The notes beneath the pieces are model-generated. The model did not search any database. It was not told where the DNA came from and worked only from the letters and a program-made list of their open reading frames with translations. A DNA stretch of 64,000 bases from Sneathiella chungangensis (GTDB lineage Bacteria; Pseudomonadota; Alphaproteobacteria; Sneathiellales; Sneathiellaceae). The position numbers were made by a program, and so were the translations under genes. How positions within the stretch are numbered: the stretch's first letter is position 1; each line of letters starts with the position of its first letter. Location: contig NZ_WTVA01000015.1 in NCBI RefSeq assembly GCF_009882935.1, forward strand, positions 629,108-693,107, given 5' to 3'. Positions 35,301-44,389 of the stretch are shown here, piece by piece.

Positions 35301-37657
35301 ATGAGCAGGAGCGCGATATGGTCGCCAACCTCTTGCCTGACAACTCGGAACGCCGGACCAAGCAAAAGGCGCTAGATATCCGAGTGATCATCGGCAACCC
35401 GCCATATTCGGCGGGGCAGAAGAACGCCCATGATGTAGCAGCAAATATCGTATATCCCAGATTAGACGCAGCGATCCGCTACACTTATGTTGCTCATTCA
35501 GAAGGAAGCCTTAGCAACAAACTTTATGATAGCTACATTCGTGCATTCCGCTGGGCGAGTGAACGGATTGGCGATGCGGGTGTCATGGCTTTCGTTTCGG
35601 GCAGCGGATGGATCGAACGGTCTTTCGCAGATGGGATGCGCAAATGTCTGGCCGACGAGTTCAGCGAAATCTACGTCTTTCATCTGCGCGGCGATATCCG
35701 CAAAAATATGCTGTCGAAAGGGGCCGCACGCGAGGGCCAGAACATATTTGCTTCGGGCAGCATGACTGGCATTTCCATTTCCGTTCTGGTCAAGAACCCT
35801 AATGCTGAGAAACAGGGGCAGATCCATTTCCATGACATCGGCCCAGACCTAACGACCACGCAAAAGCGGAACATCATCCGCAATTATGCCTCAATTAACG
35901 GCATTACCAAGGTTGGCGGCTGGAGCACAATTACACCGGACGAGAACAATGATTGGCTTGATCAGGCAGACCGCAGCTTTGATCGCTTTCTGCCAATGGG
36001 CGACAAGAATAAAGATGATCTAGCTCCGGTCATTTTTGAAAATTACAGCCTCGGAGTGAGCACCAATCGAGACCCTTGGGTGATTTCCTCAAGCGCCAAC
36101 AAGCTCAAACACAACATTAAGAAAACACAACAATTTTTTAATGATCAGCGGCGCGCGTTGATTGATGGCGCGACCTCGGTAGAGTATGATGAGCGCTCAA
36201 TCAAGTGGTCCAGCACGCTCATTCCCAAAGCAGGGCGAGTATCAGAGCAACGTTTTCACCAAGAGTATATTAGGCGAAATCTATATAGGCCGTTTTCGCT
36301 CCAATTTCTATATTTCGACGCGGTCTTGAATGATCGCCGCGGTCAAATACCCCATATCTTCCCCACCGCCGAAGCCGAAAATCTGGTAGTTCAGGTGTCT
36401 GGTGTAGGCGCGCGTGCTGGCTTCTCCGCTATCATGAGCAATCAAATGCCAAGCTTGGATACTATTGAAAAGGGCCAATGTTTCCCCCTCTATCTCTACG
36501 AAGAAGCCCAACCAGATGACGGCCTCTTCTCCGCTTCGAGCGATCAGGCCAGCGGTCTTACCCGCCGCGACGCGATTACCGATGAGGGCCTCGCGCATTT
36601 CCAAGCCGCCTATCCGGGGGAAGAAATCAGCAAGGAAGACCTGTTCTATTACATCTACGGCCTGCTGCATTCGCCCGACTACCGCGAGCGGTTCAAAAAC
36701 AACCTCGCCAAACAACTGCCCCGCATCCCAGCTGTCAAAACCTTTTCCGACTTCGCCGCCTTCCGCGATGCGGGCCGCGCGCTCGGTGATCTGCATGTGA
36801 ACTTCGAAAGCGTCGAGCCATACATGGTCACTTACAAGGAAGGCGACCACCGCCTGATCCCCGAAGCCCAGGCTGATCCAAAGAAATTTTACCGTGTGAA
36901 AAAAATGAAGTTCGGCGGCAAGGGTAAGGAAAAAGACAAGACCACCGTCATCTATAACGAACACATCACCATGCAGAATATCCCGCTGGAGGCCTATGAC
37001 TACGTCGTCAACGGCAAGCCTGCACTCGAATGGGTGATGGAACGGCAGGTGGTCAAAACCGATAAGGCCAGCGGTATTGTGAATGACGCCAACGACTACG
37101 CCAACGAAACGATCGGCGACCCGCGTTACCCGATGCTACTGTTCCAACGCGTGATCACGGTAAGTCTTGAGACAATAAAAATCGTACGAGGACTACCAAA
37201 GCTGGATATCGATTCTGATGAGGCAAAAGACACAATTAAAGAGCTCCCCTCAATAGATGATATCAAGGCTGGAATAAAAGAAAAATGGCACGGCATGCCG
37301 GCGGCAGATATAGCACTCAAAATCGTCGAGGCTATAGAGTTCAATAACTCAAAGGGAACGGAATCACTTCGAGTTAGTGACATTCTAGATATACTCAATG
37401 TCGGTGAACTGAATGGTGAAATCATTTCAGCTCTCGCAATTCTTGCTCAATCGAAATTCGCAGTACTGAAATCGGGTGGTGAGTATATAGATGCAGAGGG
37501 TGGGCGTTATCCACTTTCACCCGAAGATTTTCAAAAAGTTTTGGACCACGACACCCTCATACATCCGATTACTAAAGAGGAGTTACACAAAGCGTCTAAT
37601 CGCGTCGCCCCTGTTTTCGCTTTAGCTCGTGAAATTTTCGAAGGGAAGGAGGAATGA
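32336..37657 (+). CDS. Single-chain type ISP restriction-modification enzyme (nuclease-helicase-methyltransferase)
   Basis: 1773 residues from the ATG at 32336 (a TTG six codons earlier is weaker). An Mrr-like nuclease comes first with Asp65 and Gln80-x-Lys82 (GIDLV, then IQCKFY). The SF2 translocase has Walker A CGTGKT at about 194-199, DEAH in VICDEAHRTTG, TATPRIFGE, and QSVGRVMRKD. A helical coupler leads to the adenine methyltransferase with DPFVGTGTF near residue 905 and NPPY near 1020. The remaining 700 residues form the target recognition region. This is the order of LlaGI/LlaBIII, which methylate one strand and cut after two head-on enzymes collide. It is longer than the classical enzymes. 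All motifs are intact. The 3' end overlaps the next gene by four bases. Confidence 0.9.
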   Translation: MQLQDILDTYRASAHSEREKGDYFERLVRVYLLHDDVQKQFYSEVVPFAEWAKLHNWSNTDTGIDLVATLADGSGFAAIQCKFYAPEHSIQKPDIDSFISASSNDIFTRLIVVDTTRKEFGKNAADTLNKLSKDWNRIGIAQLEASRIDWSQFVRTGNVSLAPKKELRDHQRDALEAVAEGLQEADRGKLIMACGTGKTFTGLRIAETLAGKGKHVLFMVPSLALMSQTVREWKNDCQEDFNAFSACSDVRVGRKVDADSLDLNVHDLAFPATTDPEKIAHQVNQASQDKMTVVFSTYHSIDVLTRAQKQFGLPEFDLVICDEAHRTTGVTLKDEDDSAFVRIHDNDVVAAKKRLYMTATPRIFGEAAKQKANEYDAKLASMDDKEKFGEDLFHRGFGWAVENDLLTDYKVVVLAVDEGLISTTIQNRLKSGAELTLDDATKIIGCYKALSKSDLAADLEFDPKPMKRALAFCQTIAKSKIIEDEFTKVIAEYTGNQQIDDARNLETEVRHVDGSFKSSAREELLNWLKEDAGDNVCRILTNAKVLSEGVDVPALDAIMFMHPRKSQIDVVQSVGRVMRKDPAGQKKLGYVILPVAIPPDVKPEEALNDNERYKVVWQILNALRAHDERLDARINQAKIGEDISDKIELVRISSETELKELTAVVDDFATTKTKAAKGSAGIGSDSPERRQIDEVVQGELVFDEFTRAIMAKIVEKCGTREYWDTWAKDIAKIAQTHITRIATIVAQEGPERTSFLEFLEELQDDLNPEISEAEAIEMLAQHLITKPVFDALFKGSRFTKENPVSRAMEVVLVQLHEHNLEKESESLSKFYDSVERRAADVKTAHGRQTLITELYDKFFRNAFPRLTQRLGIVYTPVEVVDFIIHSVNDVLKTQFGQTLGSKGIHILDPFVGTGTFITRLLQSGLIAQDELEHKYKHEIHANEIVLLAYYIAAINIETVYHELAYGTLSENAPYDPFEGILLTDTFQMYEQERDMVANLLPDNSERRTKQKALDIRVIIGNPPYSAGQKNAHDVAANIVYPRLDAAIRYTYVAHSEGSLSNKLYDSYIRAFRWASERIGDAGVMAFVSGSGWIERSFADGMRKCLADEFSEIYVFHLRGDIRKNMLSKGAAREGQNIFASGSMTGISISVLVKNPNAEKQGQIHFHDIGPDLTTTQKRNIIRNYASINGITKVGGWSTITPDENNDWLDQADRSFDRFLPMGDKNKDDLAPVIFENYSLGVSTNRDPWVISSSANKLKHNIKKTQQFFNDQRRALIDGATSVEYDERSIKWSSTLIPKAGRVSEQRFHQEYIRRNLYRPFSLQFLYFDAVLNDRRGQIPHIFPTAEAENLVVQVSGVGARAGFSAIMSNQMPSLDTIEKGQCFPLYLYEEAQPDDGLFSASSDQASGLTRRDAITDEGLAHFQAAYPGEEISKEDLFYYIYGLLHSPDYRERFKNNLAKQLPRIPAVKTFSDFAAFRDAGRALGDLHVNFESVEPYMVTYKEGDHRLIPEAQADPKKFYRVKKMKFGGKGKEKDKTTVIYNEHITMQNIPLEAYDYVVNGKPALEWVMERQVVKTDKASGIVNDANDYANETIGDPRYPMLLFQRVITVSLETIKIVRGLPKLDIDSDEAKDTIKELPSIDDIKAGIKEKWHGMPAADIALKIVEAIEFNNSKGTESLRVSDILDILNVGELNGEIISALAILAQSKFAVLKSGGEYIDAEGGRYPLSPEDFQKVLDHDTLIHPITKEELHKASNRVAPVFALAREIFEGKEE

Positions 37658-38274
37658 ACAAGCCGGAGTTTTCAGTAGCCCAATTACGCCGAGAGGTTGA
37701 CGGACGTCCTACCGCTGCGACGATAGATTATATGCTTGCTCAAAATCATGAGGCACGATTGGCAGCCGTTCAAAAAGCGGTGGACTTCGCCTGCAATGAA
37801 TTAGAGCAGCACAAACACAAAAAGCAGGGTCTTGGGGAAGATGCACTTACTCTTGAATTGTGTTCGATGTTAAAAATGGCAGGTTTTCAGGCGGTTCATG
37901 ACAAAGATGTTGGCGGACATTGCGACATTTCAATCGAGGGGAAGGATATGTTCCTGTGGCTTGCCGAAGCTAAAAAGCACAGTAGCTATAGTTGGTTGGA
38001 TAAAGGCTTCCAGCAACTGGCCACTCGGTACTCCACGGGTGTCAAAGGACAGGATCATGGTGACGTGCTGGTGTATTGCTACGCTGCCGATGCCAAAACC
38101 AAGATCCAAAAATGGCGGGGAGAGCTGGAAAGTCGCAATTCAGATGTAAAAACTGAAGACTCTTGCAGCAACCCATTACAGTTTTTCTCTAAGCATATAC
38201 ATCCATCTTCTGGATTGGATTTTCATGTCCGCCACAAGGCAATTGCGCTCTATTGGAACCCCAAAGACAAATAG
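37654..38274 (+). CDS. Small putative PD-(D/E)xK-fold protein coupled to the type ISP enzyme
   Basis: 206 residues. The middle contains GGHCDISIEGKDMFLWLAEAK, which places Asp91 and Glu105-x-Lys107 as in PD-(D/E)xK nucleases, with Glu62 or Glu68 in the helix before it (GEDALTLEL). A charged linker and a mixed alpha/beta C-terminus follow. The ATG overlaps the stop of the 1773-residue enzyme (ATGA), so the two are made together. Classical type ISP enzymes act as one chain, so a second nuclease-like subunit is unexpected. It may be an extra nuclease, a target-specificity helper or an inactive structural partner. Confidence 0.65.
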   Translation: MNKPEFSVAQLRREVDGRPTAATIDYMLAQNHEARLAAVQKAVDFACNELEQHKHKKQGLGEDALTLELCSMLKMAGFQAVHDKDVGGHCDISIEGKDMFLWLAEAKKHSSYSWLDKGFQQLATRYSTGVKGQDHGDVLVYCYAADAKTKIQKWRGELESRNSDVKTEDSCSNPLQFFSKHIHPSSGLDFHVRHKAIALYWNPKDK

Positions 38275-38421
38275 CCTGTACCATAACCCATGATTTTATT
38301 CTTCACTACACCCACTTTTAGCGCCAATCACCTATCCAATAAGTGTCATAACGAAGCAGCCATTCCACCCAACCGAAACGGCTGTATCCTCTTCAATGCT
38401 ACTCTTAAGACTTGGCTAGAT

Positions 38422-38592
38422 TTATAAATATTTTCCATATTTTAATGCCGCTAGTGACCGTTCTTTGCCCTCTAAAGTTTTGGGACCTGTACTCAGACCA
38501 CCATGATTACGACATCTTCCATTTTTCAATGCTTTTGCGCGGCAAGGTGTTCCCTGCCTGGTTTTGGCGCCACATATAATTTTTTCTCTCAT
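38422..38592 (-). CDS. Small HGGxxxGPKT-motif protein, 56 aa
   Basis: Basic protein of 56 residues (from the Met at 38592) with CGAKTRQGTPCRAKALKNGRC and then NHGGLSTGPKTLEGKERS. This Cys-rich start plus HGGxSTGPKT pattern is common in tiny proteins on prophages and islands of Alphaproteobacteria. The cysteines suggest a metal knuckle. Function unknown; it probably binds nucleic acid. Confidence 0.6.
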   Translation of the reverse strand: MREKIICGAKTRQGTPCRAKALKNGRCRNHGGLSTGPKTLEGKERSLAALKYGKYL

Positions 38593-38999
38593 AACCGTAC
38601 CCCATGACGAGCGTGCGCGTAAGACCATTTCATATAAGTTAGTAAACCCGTCAAATGCCTATTATTACTAACCAAAATGCTGTCGTATTGTATCTGGCAT
38701 TCTCTAGACTGAGCAGAATTTTTTAATGTCTTTAGTATTAGTAAATATGAGAAACTAACACTCCAAAAAAGGTCAGCCGATTAACTCTAAATATATATCG
38801 TCAGGATATATTCTTAGGTTGTGAGCCAGAGTATTAACCAAACAAAACACAGGAAGTAAACTCGAGCTTTATCGGTATGGGTATGGTGAAAGCTCAAAAA
38901 CTAGACAACCTAGATCGCGCGTGCGGAGAAAAATAAAGTACTCTCTTTTTCTATTTATAAACAGATTAATATTTACTATGCGTGCGTGATCTAGAACGT
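38593..38999. other. AT-rich intergenic region, island B
   Basis: 407 bases without a supported gene, rich in A and T. It separates the end of the primase gene (both genes read leftward) from the start of the HGG gene and may hold the HGG promoter and the end of the replication transcript. No clear terminator hairpin was found. Confidence 0.4.
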
Positions 39000-41531
39000 C
39001 TAATTAGCAAAACCCGAAATGTTATTTAAGACAATTTCCCTTTTCTCTTTGCGTCTTTCCTGCTCTCGCTTTGCCTGCTCAGCAAACATCTCGTGTGTGC
39101 GAGGATTTACCAGCCAGGACTTTACACGAGATGACCCTTTCATCTGTTCAGCCTCCAGCCACCCAAAGGATTCAAGTGTCATCATCCATTTATCAACCTC
39201 GTGTTGTTCTGCGCTCTTTGCTGGCCGATAATTTTGTGCAAGGTCAGATCGCACAATTCGCTGCCAGTCCTTAGAAAGTATTAGCCCAGCGATCTCCTTA
39301 GCATGGACTAAAGACGTACTTTTCTCCAAAACTGAGCAATAGAACCGCAAACCATGGGGTATCAAAAACTTCCGAAATAAATTATCGACTAATTTCGCTG
39401 TACCCGCTTCAACCTCGTGAGGAACACTTAATGTAAACGGATTTGTTTCCACGGCTTGAATACAATGGAATGTAAGACACATTCTAGCGAACATCCCGTT
39501 CAGCTTTCCCGACCATGCAGAAAATTGAGTGCTTACATCTTCTGTCTTTGTTAGATCAAAGCTATGCTGTTCAAATTGCCTGCGAATTTCTTGAGCTTCT
39601 TTACTAAATTTAACGGAATATTGAGTTTCCCCGTCATCTGATATCGGTGATTGGATTTCGCACAATCGAATTATCAACGAACTAAAATCTGACCTAATCG
39701 ACTCGTCAAATACTGTATCTTCGCCCACCGTTGCATTATCAAGGATGATCGGTAAAAATCGTTGCATAAGTCCATCATCAGGCGTTTTTTTGGCATCCTT
39801 TGCAATGACATCCGGTTGGATTCCTCCAATAATATTGACAGAAAGATTAGGGATATAAGTACTTCCGCGCACTACTCTATCGACTTGATATGGGCCTCCA
39901 TTCCATGAACTAAGCCAAAAAGCTCTATCAGCTGCTGGCCCTTTGCCAGATGAATATTTTTCCATTGAGCCAATCCAGCCGGATAGTTCATCCAGTTCAA
40001 GTAACAAGCCATCAGTATTTTGCGACAGAATATCTTGCATCGCTTCAATCGTCGTGTCATTTGCATATAGACGCCTTGGCAGTTTCGGCTCAACAATTTC
40101 TTCCGTTTCATCAGGATGATCCGGGTTTTGCTCATTCTCATAGTCGTTCATTTTTTCTTGATAGTGAGCGTATGATTTTGAGTAAATTTTCTTTACGTGC
40201 TGAGTTGCGGCGGAGATTGCCGGGCTTTTCTTTGTACTTGGCGCACCTACAATTATGCTCCAAAGTCGTGCTGATTCTTGCCAACCAGTGTCATGTTCCT
40301 TCGGCTGGATAGTTATGGTATCGGAAATCATCGCTGCGCATGAAACTAGGGCGGCTAGAGACACCGCTGCTGGATCAACGCCAATTATCTCTGCTTCTGT
40401 GAAGGAGAACCGTTCAACTGTCTTTGGTAACAGGCCTTTGGTCATCTTAGGGCATGGAAAGTCACCAAACGGATCTACAGGTTCAGGCCAACCCGCGGCT
40501 GCATCTGCTAATATTTTACTTTCCGACACTTCCGCATATTTTAAGCTTTGAAGCTTGGTCGCAAGTTTTTCTGGATTGAAAGAAATATGGTTGGGAATGT
40601 TCCAACCGTTCTCCTGTGCCTTCTTGTATATTGACCCTGCGCCACTTTTTACTGAATTTGTCTCGTGTTCCCACTTATTCATAGAATATTCAGCGTTGTT
40701 TTTTGTCGAATTTGCAGACCAGCAAAGAAATAAGCTTTTCCCAGCTTCCCCTAATGCGCCTTTAATAGCGCATAGCATTTTTAGCCAATCATCGTAGGAG
40801 CAATTATTGTTAGGTATTGCAGCTACTGCGCTCGATATAGCGAGCAAATCTCCTTCTTGTTCAAAATGACTTTCTGACGGGCGGCCTGCCCGAGCTTTCG
40901 ATTCTTGATTTTCCGCCGTCGATTGTGCTCCCATACTTTCAAACAAACATTTACAAAGTTCGATTATTTCAGTTGCTTCCTCTTCGCTCAAGATTGGAAG
41001 TTCGTGCACGGGAAAGTCGAGAATAGAATCCTTCGGCCAATGATAGGGTTGTCCAGTATCTGGGTGAATATGAAATGCCGCGAACTGTTGCCCATCAGCG
41101 AGAATTTCCACCGAAACTTTGACACCAGAGGTGAGAAAATAATCACCCGTCATTTTTTTCCTATATGGAGTTTCTGTACGGAATACTCGTAAGGTCTTTG
41201 GAGCGGAGCCAATGCGCTCTGGTGCGTCATAGAACTTATCGTTCGATACGCCGATCGCTTCGCAGACTTTTTTGAGAATTTCTAGGTCGGGTATATCTAG
41301 ATCGAGAGCAATTACTTGACCGCAAATTATACCGCATCCCAAATCAGAATGCTTTTCTTCGTCACCAATCCCAAATTTATATTTTGGCCAATCTAGCAGA
41401 CGAGGACCTTTGCTGCCTTTCGCGAGCGGGACTGGGAGATATCCCAAACCAGCAAGCTTTGGTGCAGTTTCTTTAAACCAAATTGGATCTGTGTCGCCAT
41501 TTTTTGTTTCTATTGGAATGCTATCAACCAT
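39000..41531 (-). CDS. Replication protein: primase-polymerase, PriCT-2 and DUF3987 helicase-like domains
   Basis: 843 residues when started at the ATG at 41531. The frame continues upstream, but this ATG overlaps the stop of the 117-codon gene (ATGGTTGA), which supports it. Residues about 20-200 form an archaeo-eukaryotic-type primase-polymerase (LPVPLAKGSKGP, acidic pair in ALDLDIPD, HIHPDTGQPYHW). A PriCT-2 module follows (YDDWLKMLCAIKGAL). The C-terminal half is DUF3987, with the P-loop-like GAPSTKKSP and the Walker B-like LLLELDELSGW. Such proteins initiate replication of plasmids, phages and satellites, so island B may replicate after excision. Confidence 0.82.
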   Translation of the reverse strand: MVDSIPIETKNGDTDPIWFKETAPKLAGLGYLPVPLAKGSKGPRLLDWPKYKFGIGDEEKHSDLGCGIICGQVIALDLDIPDLEILKKVCEAIGVSNDKFYDAPERIGSAPKTLRVFRTETPYRKKMTGDYFLTSGVKVSVEILADGQQFAAFHIHPDTGQPYHWPKDSILDFPVHELPILSEEEATEIIELCKCLFESMGAQSTAENQESKARAGRPSESHFEQEGDLLAISSAVAAIPNNNCSYDDWLKMLCAIKGALGEAGKSLFLCWSANSTKNNAEYSMNKWEHETNSVKSGAGSIYKKAQENGWNIPNHISFNPEKLATKLQSLKYAEVSESKILADAAAGWPEPVDPFGDFPCPKMTKGLLPKTVERFSFTEAEIIGVDPAAVSLAALVSCAAMISDTITIQPKEHDTGWQESARLWSIIVGAPSTKKSPAISAATQHVKKIYSKSYAHYQEKMNDYENEQNPDHPDETEEIVEPKLPRRLYANDTTIEAMQDILSQNTDGLLLELDELSGWIGSMEKYSSGKGPAADRAFWLSSWNGGPYQVDRVVRGSTYIPNLSVNIIGGIQPDVIAKDAKKTPDDGLMQRFLPIILDNATVGEDTVFDESIRSDFSSLIIRLCEIQSPISDDGETQYSVKFSKEAQEIRRQFEQHSFDLTKTEDVSTQFSAWSGKLNGMFARMCLTFHCIQAVETNPFTLSVPHEVEAGTAKLVDNLFRKFLIPHGLRFYCSVLEKSTSLVHAKEIAGLILSKDWQRIVRSDLAQNYRPAKSAEQHEVDKWMMTLESFGWLEAEQMKGSSRVKSWLVNPRTHEMFAEQAKREQERRKEKREIVLNNISGFAN

Positions 41532-41877
41532 TAGCTTTATCCGTTTTGGGAGTGAATTTTTCATTGCTGGCCCCACTGCAGCGAGTACGGTAAATTGACT
41601 TTTGCTCAATATTGCTGCTCTTACGTTCAAGGTCCTCCTTCCACCAATCCCGAAATTTTTCTGGCAGTTCATCAAGTTTCGCTTTTGCCTCATTGGTGGG
41701 GTTGACGCCTTTGTCGCGCATGCAGGAGTATAAAACTGCCTTTGTGGACCCAATGTATGACTGAGGCTGCCAAACGGTCTCTGCATGCCGCTTTCGAGCC
41801 CTTAGCAACATCCACTGAAGCGAGTCAGCGCCTAATGCCCAACCATCCGCCAGATGAAATAAAAATCTATTTTTCAT
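41524..41877 (-). CDS. Hypothetical protein upstream of the primase-helicase, 117 aa
   Basis: 117 residues, helical and basic, with MKNRFLFHLADGWALGADSLQW at the start and LDELPEKFRDWWKEDLERK later. I recall proteins of similar length and opening next to satellite and prophage replication genes, but I cannot name a family. It overlaps the primase start by eight bases and so is made together with it. It may assist origin recognition or regulate replication. Confidence 0.6.
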   Translation of the reverse strand: MKNRFLFHLADGWALGADSLQWMLLRARKRHAETVWQPQSYIGSTKAVLYSCMRDKGVNPTNEAKAKLDELPEKFRDWWKEDLERKSSNIEQKSIYRTRCSGASNEKFTPKTDKANG

Positions 41878-41996
41878 GATGCCGGTCCATTATGAAGGTA
41901 GGACATATAACGACCGGGGGATATGAATTTGGAATTAGGGGTCTCCCCCCATTCAGATTCCAAGTCTCGTAACTGAAATCAATATCGGCCAGGAGG

Positions 41997-42257
41997 TTAG
42001 TCATGGGACATCCCCTTTTTTAATGCTGATAGTTCCGCCGTTGATGTTACTGAAGGTGACAAACGTGAGATAACCCAGTCATCAAGGTCTGATTTCAAAT
42101 AGAGCGGAAACCTGCCATCTTTCTGGTATGGAGGCCCACCACCTGTGACGGCGAGTTTGGCAAGGGTTTTAGGAGTACGGGATATCCCCCAGGTATCGAA
42201 AAGATATTTAGCTGCTTCAGCGCGACGTAGACGACGGCCTTCCAACGTATTCTTCAT
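41997..42257 (-). CDS. AlpA-like excisionase/activator, helix-turn-helix
   Basis: 86 residues from the ATG at 42257, behind GAGGTGG; a GTG three codons upstream is also in frame. The sequence LEGRRLRRAEAAKYLFDTWG, PKTLAKLAVTGGGPPY and FPLYLKSDLDDWV is the usual winged-helix excisionase pattern. In P4- and PICI-like satellites AlpA turns on excision and replication. Its place between the integrase side and the replication genes fits that role. Confidence 0.75.
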   Translation of the reverse strand: MKNTLEGRRLRRAEAAKYLFDTWGISRTPKTLAKLAVTGGGPPYQKDGRFPLYLKSDLDDWVISRLSPSVTSTAELSALKKGMSHD

Positions 42258-42343
42258 TATTTCCACCTCAAGTCAGTTTAGAGAACTTGAAGTGAAATTT
42301 AACCATCGTGATCAATAGCGTCTAAAAGGACATATTGAATTAC

Positions 42344-43054
42344 TTAATTTTCTAATTTGTCCTTTCGCTGGAGTGAGCGCCGTATGAACTTACCAATATT
42401 CACATTCAATGGAACGATCCCTTCGGAAGAAAGAACGACAAATCTAAAAAAGGGGCCGCCATACTCCAGTGTAACTGGAGACAAGGAAATTCCAGGATCA
42501 CCCCATCCAACGTCTTTATAAATAGTGGCTAGTTCCAAAATCCATTTTTTAAGTGCGATATCACCTACATTTGGTGGAGCTAGATTTTCCCCTGCCAACT
42601 GCTTGCCATTTTCAGTATTAATAACTTTCAAAGCCCACCTTCGGATTTGTACTATGCCACTGATCTCCTTTCGCAATTGACCAATACGACTATTACCGAG
42701 ACGTCGAGCCTTCTCGCCTGCAGCTATTTGGAAATTCTGAAGCAAAGCAGGAGACATTCCTGATATTGATCCACTGTTGGTGGACCCCAATGATTTCAAG
42801 AGTAGCGCCGCTGATTTCTCTATTTTTTCCAGTTTTTTTAACATCATTTTTGATGTCGGTTGACGCTGTAGATAATCTTCGATTGACCATCCTTCAGCGG
42901 CTAATTCAAGTTTATTCTGAAGTATGATCTGGTTACTAGTCGAGATGTCACTGCCCACTCCATCTATAATTTTCATTATGGATTCATTCGTATAAAATGA
43001 GCCGGTACGTGAGACAGAAAACAAGCCTTTGCCATCAATATTCTTTTTTACCAT
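42344..43054 (-). CDS. Hypothetical protein between integrase and AlpA-like gene, 236 aa
   Basis: 236 residues that I do not recognise. A predicted helical N-terminal half has NKLELAAEGWSIEDYLQRQ and a basic stretch with GEKARRLGNSRIGQLRKEIS. The C-terminal part looks beta-rich and ends with a basic tail RRSLQRKDKLEN. It has no signal peptide, membrane segment, nucleotide motif or obvious metal site. It reads in the same direction as the integrase, 30 bases downstream, so it could be a regulator of the island or part of its accessory load. Confidence 0.55.
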   Translation of the reverse strand: MVKKNIDGKGLFSVSRTGSFYTNESIMKIIDGVGSDISTSNQIILQNKLELAAEGWSIEDYLQRQPTSKMMLKKLEKIEKSAALLLKSLGSTNSGSISGMSPALLQNFQIAAGEKARRLGNSRIGQLRKEISGIVQIRRWALKVINTENGKQLAGENLAPPNVGDIALKKWILELATIYKDVGWGDPGISLSPVTLEYGGPFFRFVVLSSEGIVPLNVNIGKFIRRSLQRKDKLEN

Positions 43055-43084
43055 CGAATTCCCTTATTCAGTGGAGCAACGTAT

Positions 43085-44374
43085 CTACCGCCTATTGTGC
43101 AGCTCAATTACATCCGCCCCTTTTGCTTCGTTGCCTTCCATTCGCGCGGCAATAAATGCTGAGACCCTATCTGCTGCTGCGACCAAAGCCTTATCAACAT
43201 GATGAGCATAAAGGCTGGTAATGCTGTTGACGCGATGACCCAGCAACCCTCCTACAGTCATTTCAGAATATTCCAGTTCCAGCGCGACTGAAGCGAATGA
43301 ATGTCTTAATGTATGGAGAGTAACATCATTGAGTTTTGCTGCAGCGCAAATGCGCCCAAACAGCTTGGCGTCTTTGAGATGTCCATCGCCTGACGAAGCT
43401 GGAAAAACATAGACAGAGTTTTGATCAATGTGAGATTGGCTTACGCACTCAATCACCAACCTACCGACAGGGCGCACCTGTTGTCCCGTTTTGGTATCTT
43501 CCAGTCTTAGACAAGAGCTATGAGGATCAACCTCGGACTTCTTCAAACCGAATATCTCTCCGCGTCGACATCCAGAAAGAGCCAACGCTCTATATGCTCG
43601 AATAGCGATAGGGTTGGCGCCGCTATTTTCAAAATCCGCCATAGCATCACCAAGGGCCTTGTATTCGTCTGGTGACAGTATCCGAGCTCTCTTTCCATCC
43701 TTTGGAATTTCTACGCCCCGAACCGGATTGTCATCACGTAATCCCTGTTTGACTGCATAGGAGAAGATTGAACCCAACAGTGTGATAGTGCGTGCGGCAG
43801 TTCCTGAGCCACCTTTTACAATGGCACGGCCTCTGAATCCCGTTTTGACATCTACTGCTGTTTTACCAAGGCGGATATCATGCATCGCCTTTTCAATGTC
43901 TTTAGTCGTGATGTCTCGGACGAATTTGTTGCCCAGAAGCGGTTTAATGTGACGCTCTATTCTGCCACTATCTATTGCCAAAGTACTCGCCTTTTTTGCT
44001 TTCCCTCGGTATGTCACAATCCCCATTCGAGCATCGTGCATATAGTCGTCGCAAAATTCTGCCATCCTAGCAGCAGTCTCTGCAGTCTGTTTGGCGAGGC
44101 GTTTTTCGATTGCCGGATCAATTCCCTTGGAAATGTTCTCAAATAGTCGTTTAGCTTTATCTCGAGCCTGGACTATCGTAAGACGCCCATACTGACCGAA
44201 TGAAAAACGCACTTTCTTATATGTCACAGGGCTGCGGTATTGAACAAAGAACGTGCCCGTGCCCCCGGGTTTAATTCGCAACCCAAGTCCACGTGGATCA
44301 TCATCCCATAACCGTATTTCCGTCGTAGCATTAGCCAGCGTTGTATCGATTTGTCGTTTTGTCAGATGTGCCAT
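43085..44374 (-). CDS. Tyrosine integrase of island B (arm-type N-domain)
   Basis: 429 residues from the ATG at 44374, behind an AAAGGG site; a Met 17 codons upstream falls in the iteron region and is less likely. An N-terminal DUF4102-like arm-binding domain (DDPRGLGLRIKPGGTGTFF) precedes the catalytic domain: Arg in SGCRRGEIFG, HxxR in LHTLRHSFAS, His in LLGHRVNSITS and Tyr in LYAHHVD. The active site is complete. It is a distant relative of the island A integrase (both share RIERHIKPLLG and K-T-G-x-R-G-R-A motifs), which explains why both use the same tRNA target. Confidence 0.93.
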   Translation of the reverse strand: MAHLTKRQIDTTLANATTEIRLWDDDPRGLGLRIKPGGTGTFFVQYRSPVTYKKVRFSFGQYGRLTIVQARDKAKRLFENISKGIDPAIEKRLAKQTAETAARMAEFCDDYMHDARMGIVTYRGKAKKASTLAIDSGRIERHIKPLLGNKFVRDITTKDIEKAMHDIRLGKTAVDVKTGFRGRAIVKGGSGTAARTITLLGSIFSYAVKQGLRDDNPVRGVEIPKDGKRARILSPDEYKALGDAMADFENSGANPIAIRAYRALALSGCRRGEIFGLKKSEVDPHSSCLRLEDTKTGQQVRPVGRLVIECVSQSHIDQNSVYVFPASSGDGHLKDAKLFGRICAAAKLNDVTLHTLRHSFASVALELEYSEMTVGGLLGHRVNSITSLYAHHVDKALVAAADRVSAFIAARMEGNEAKGADVIELHNRR

Positions 44375-44389
44375 GCTATTACCCTTTCT

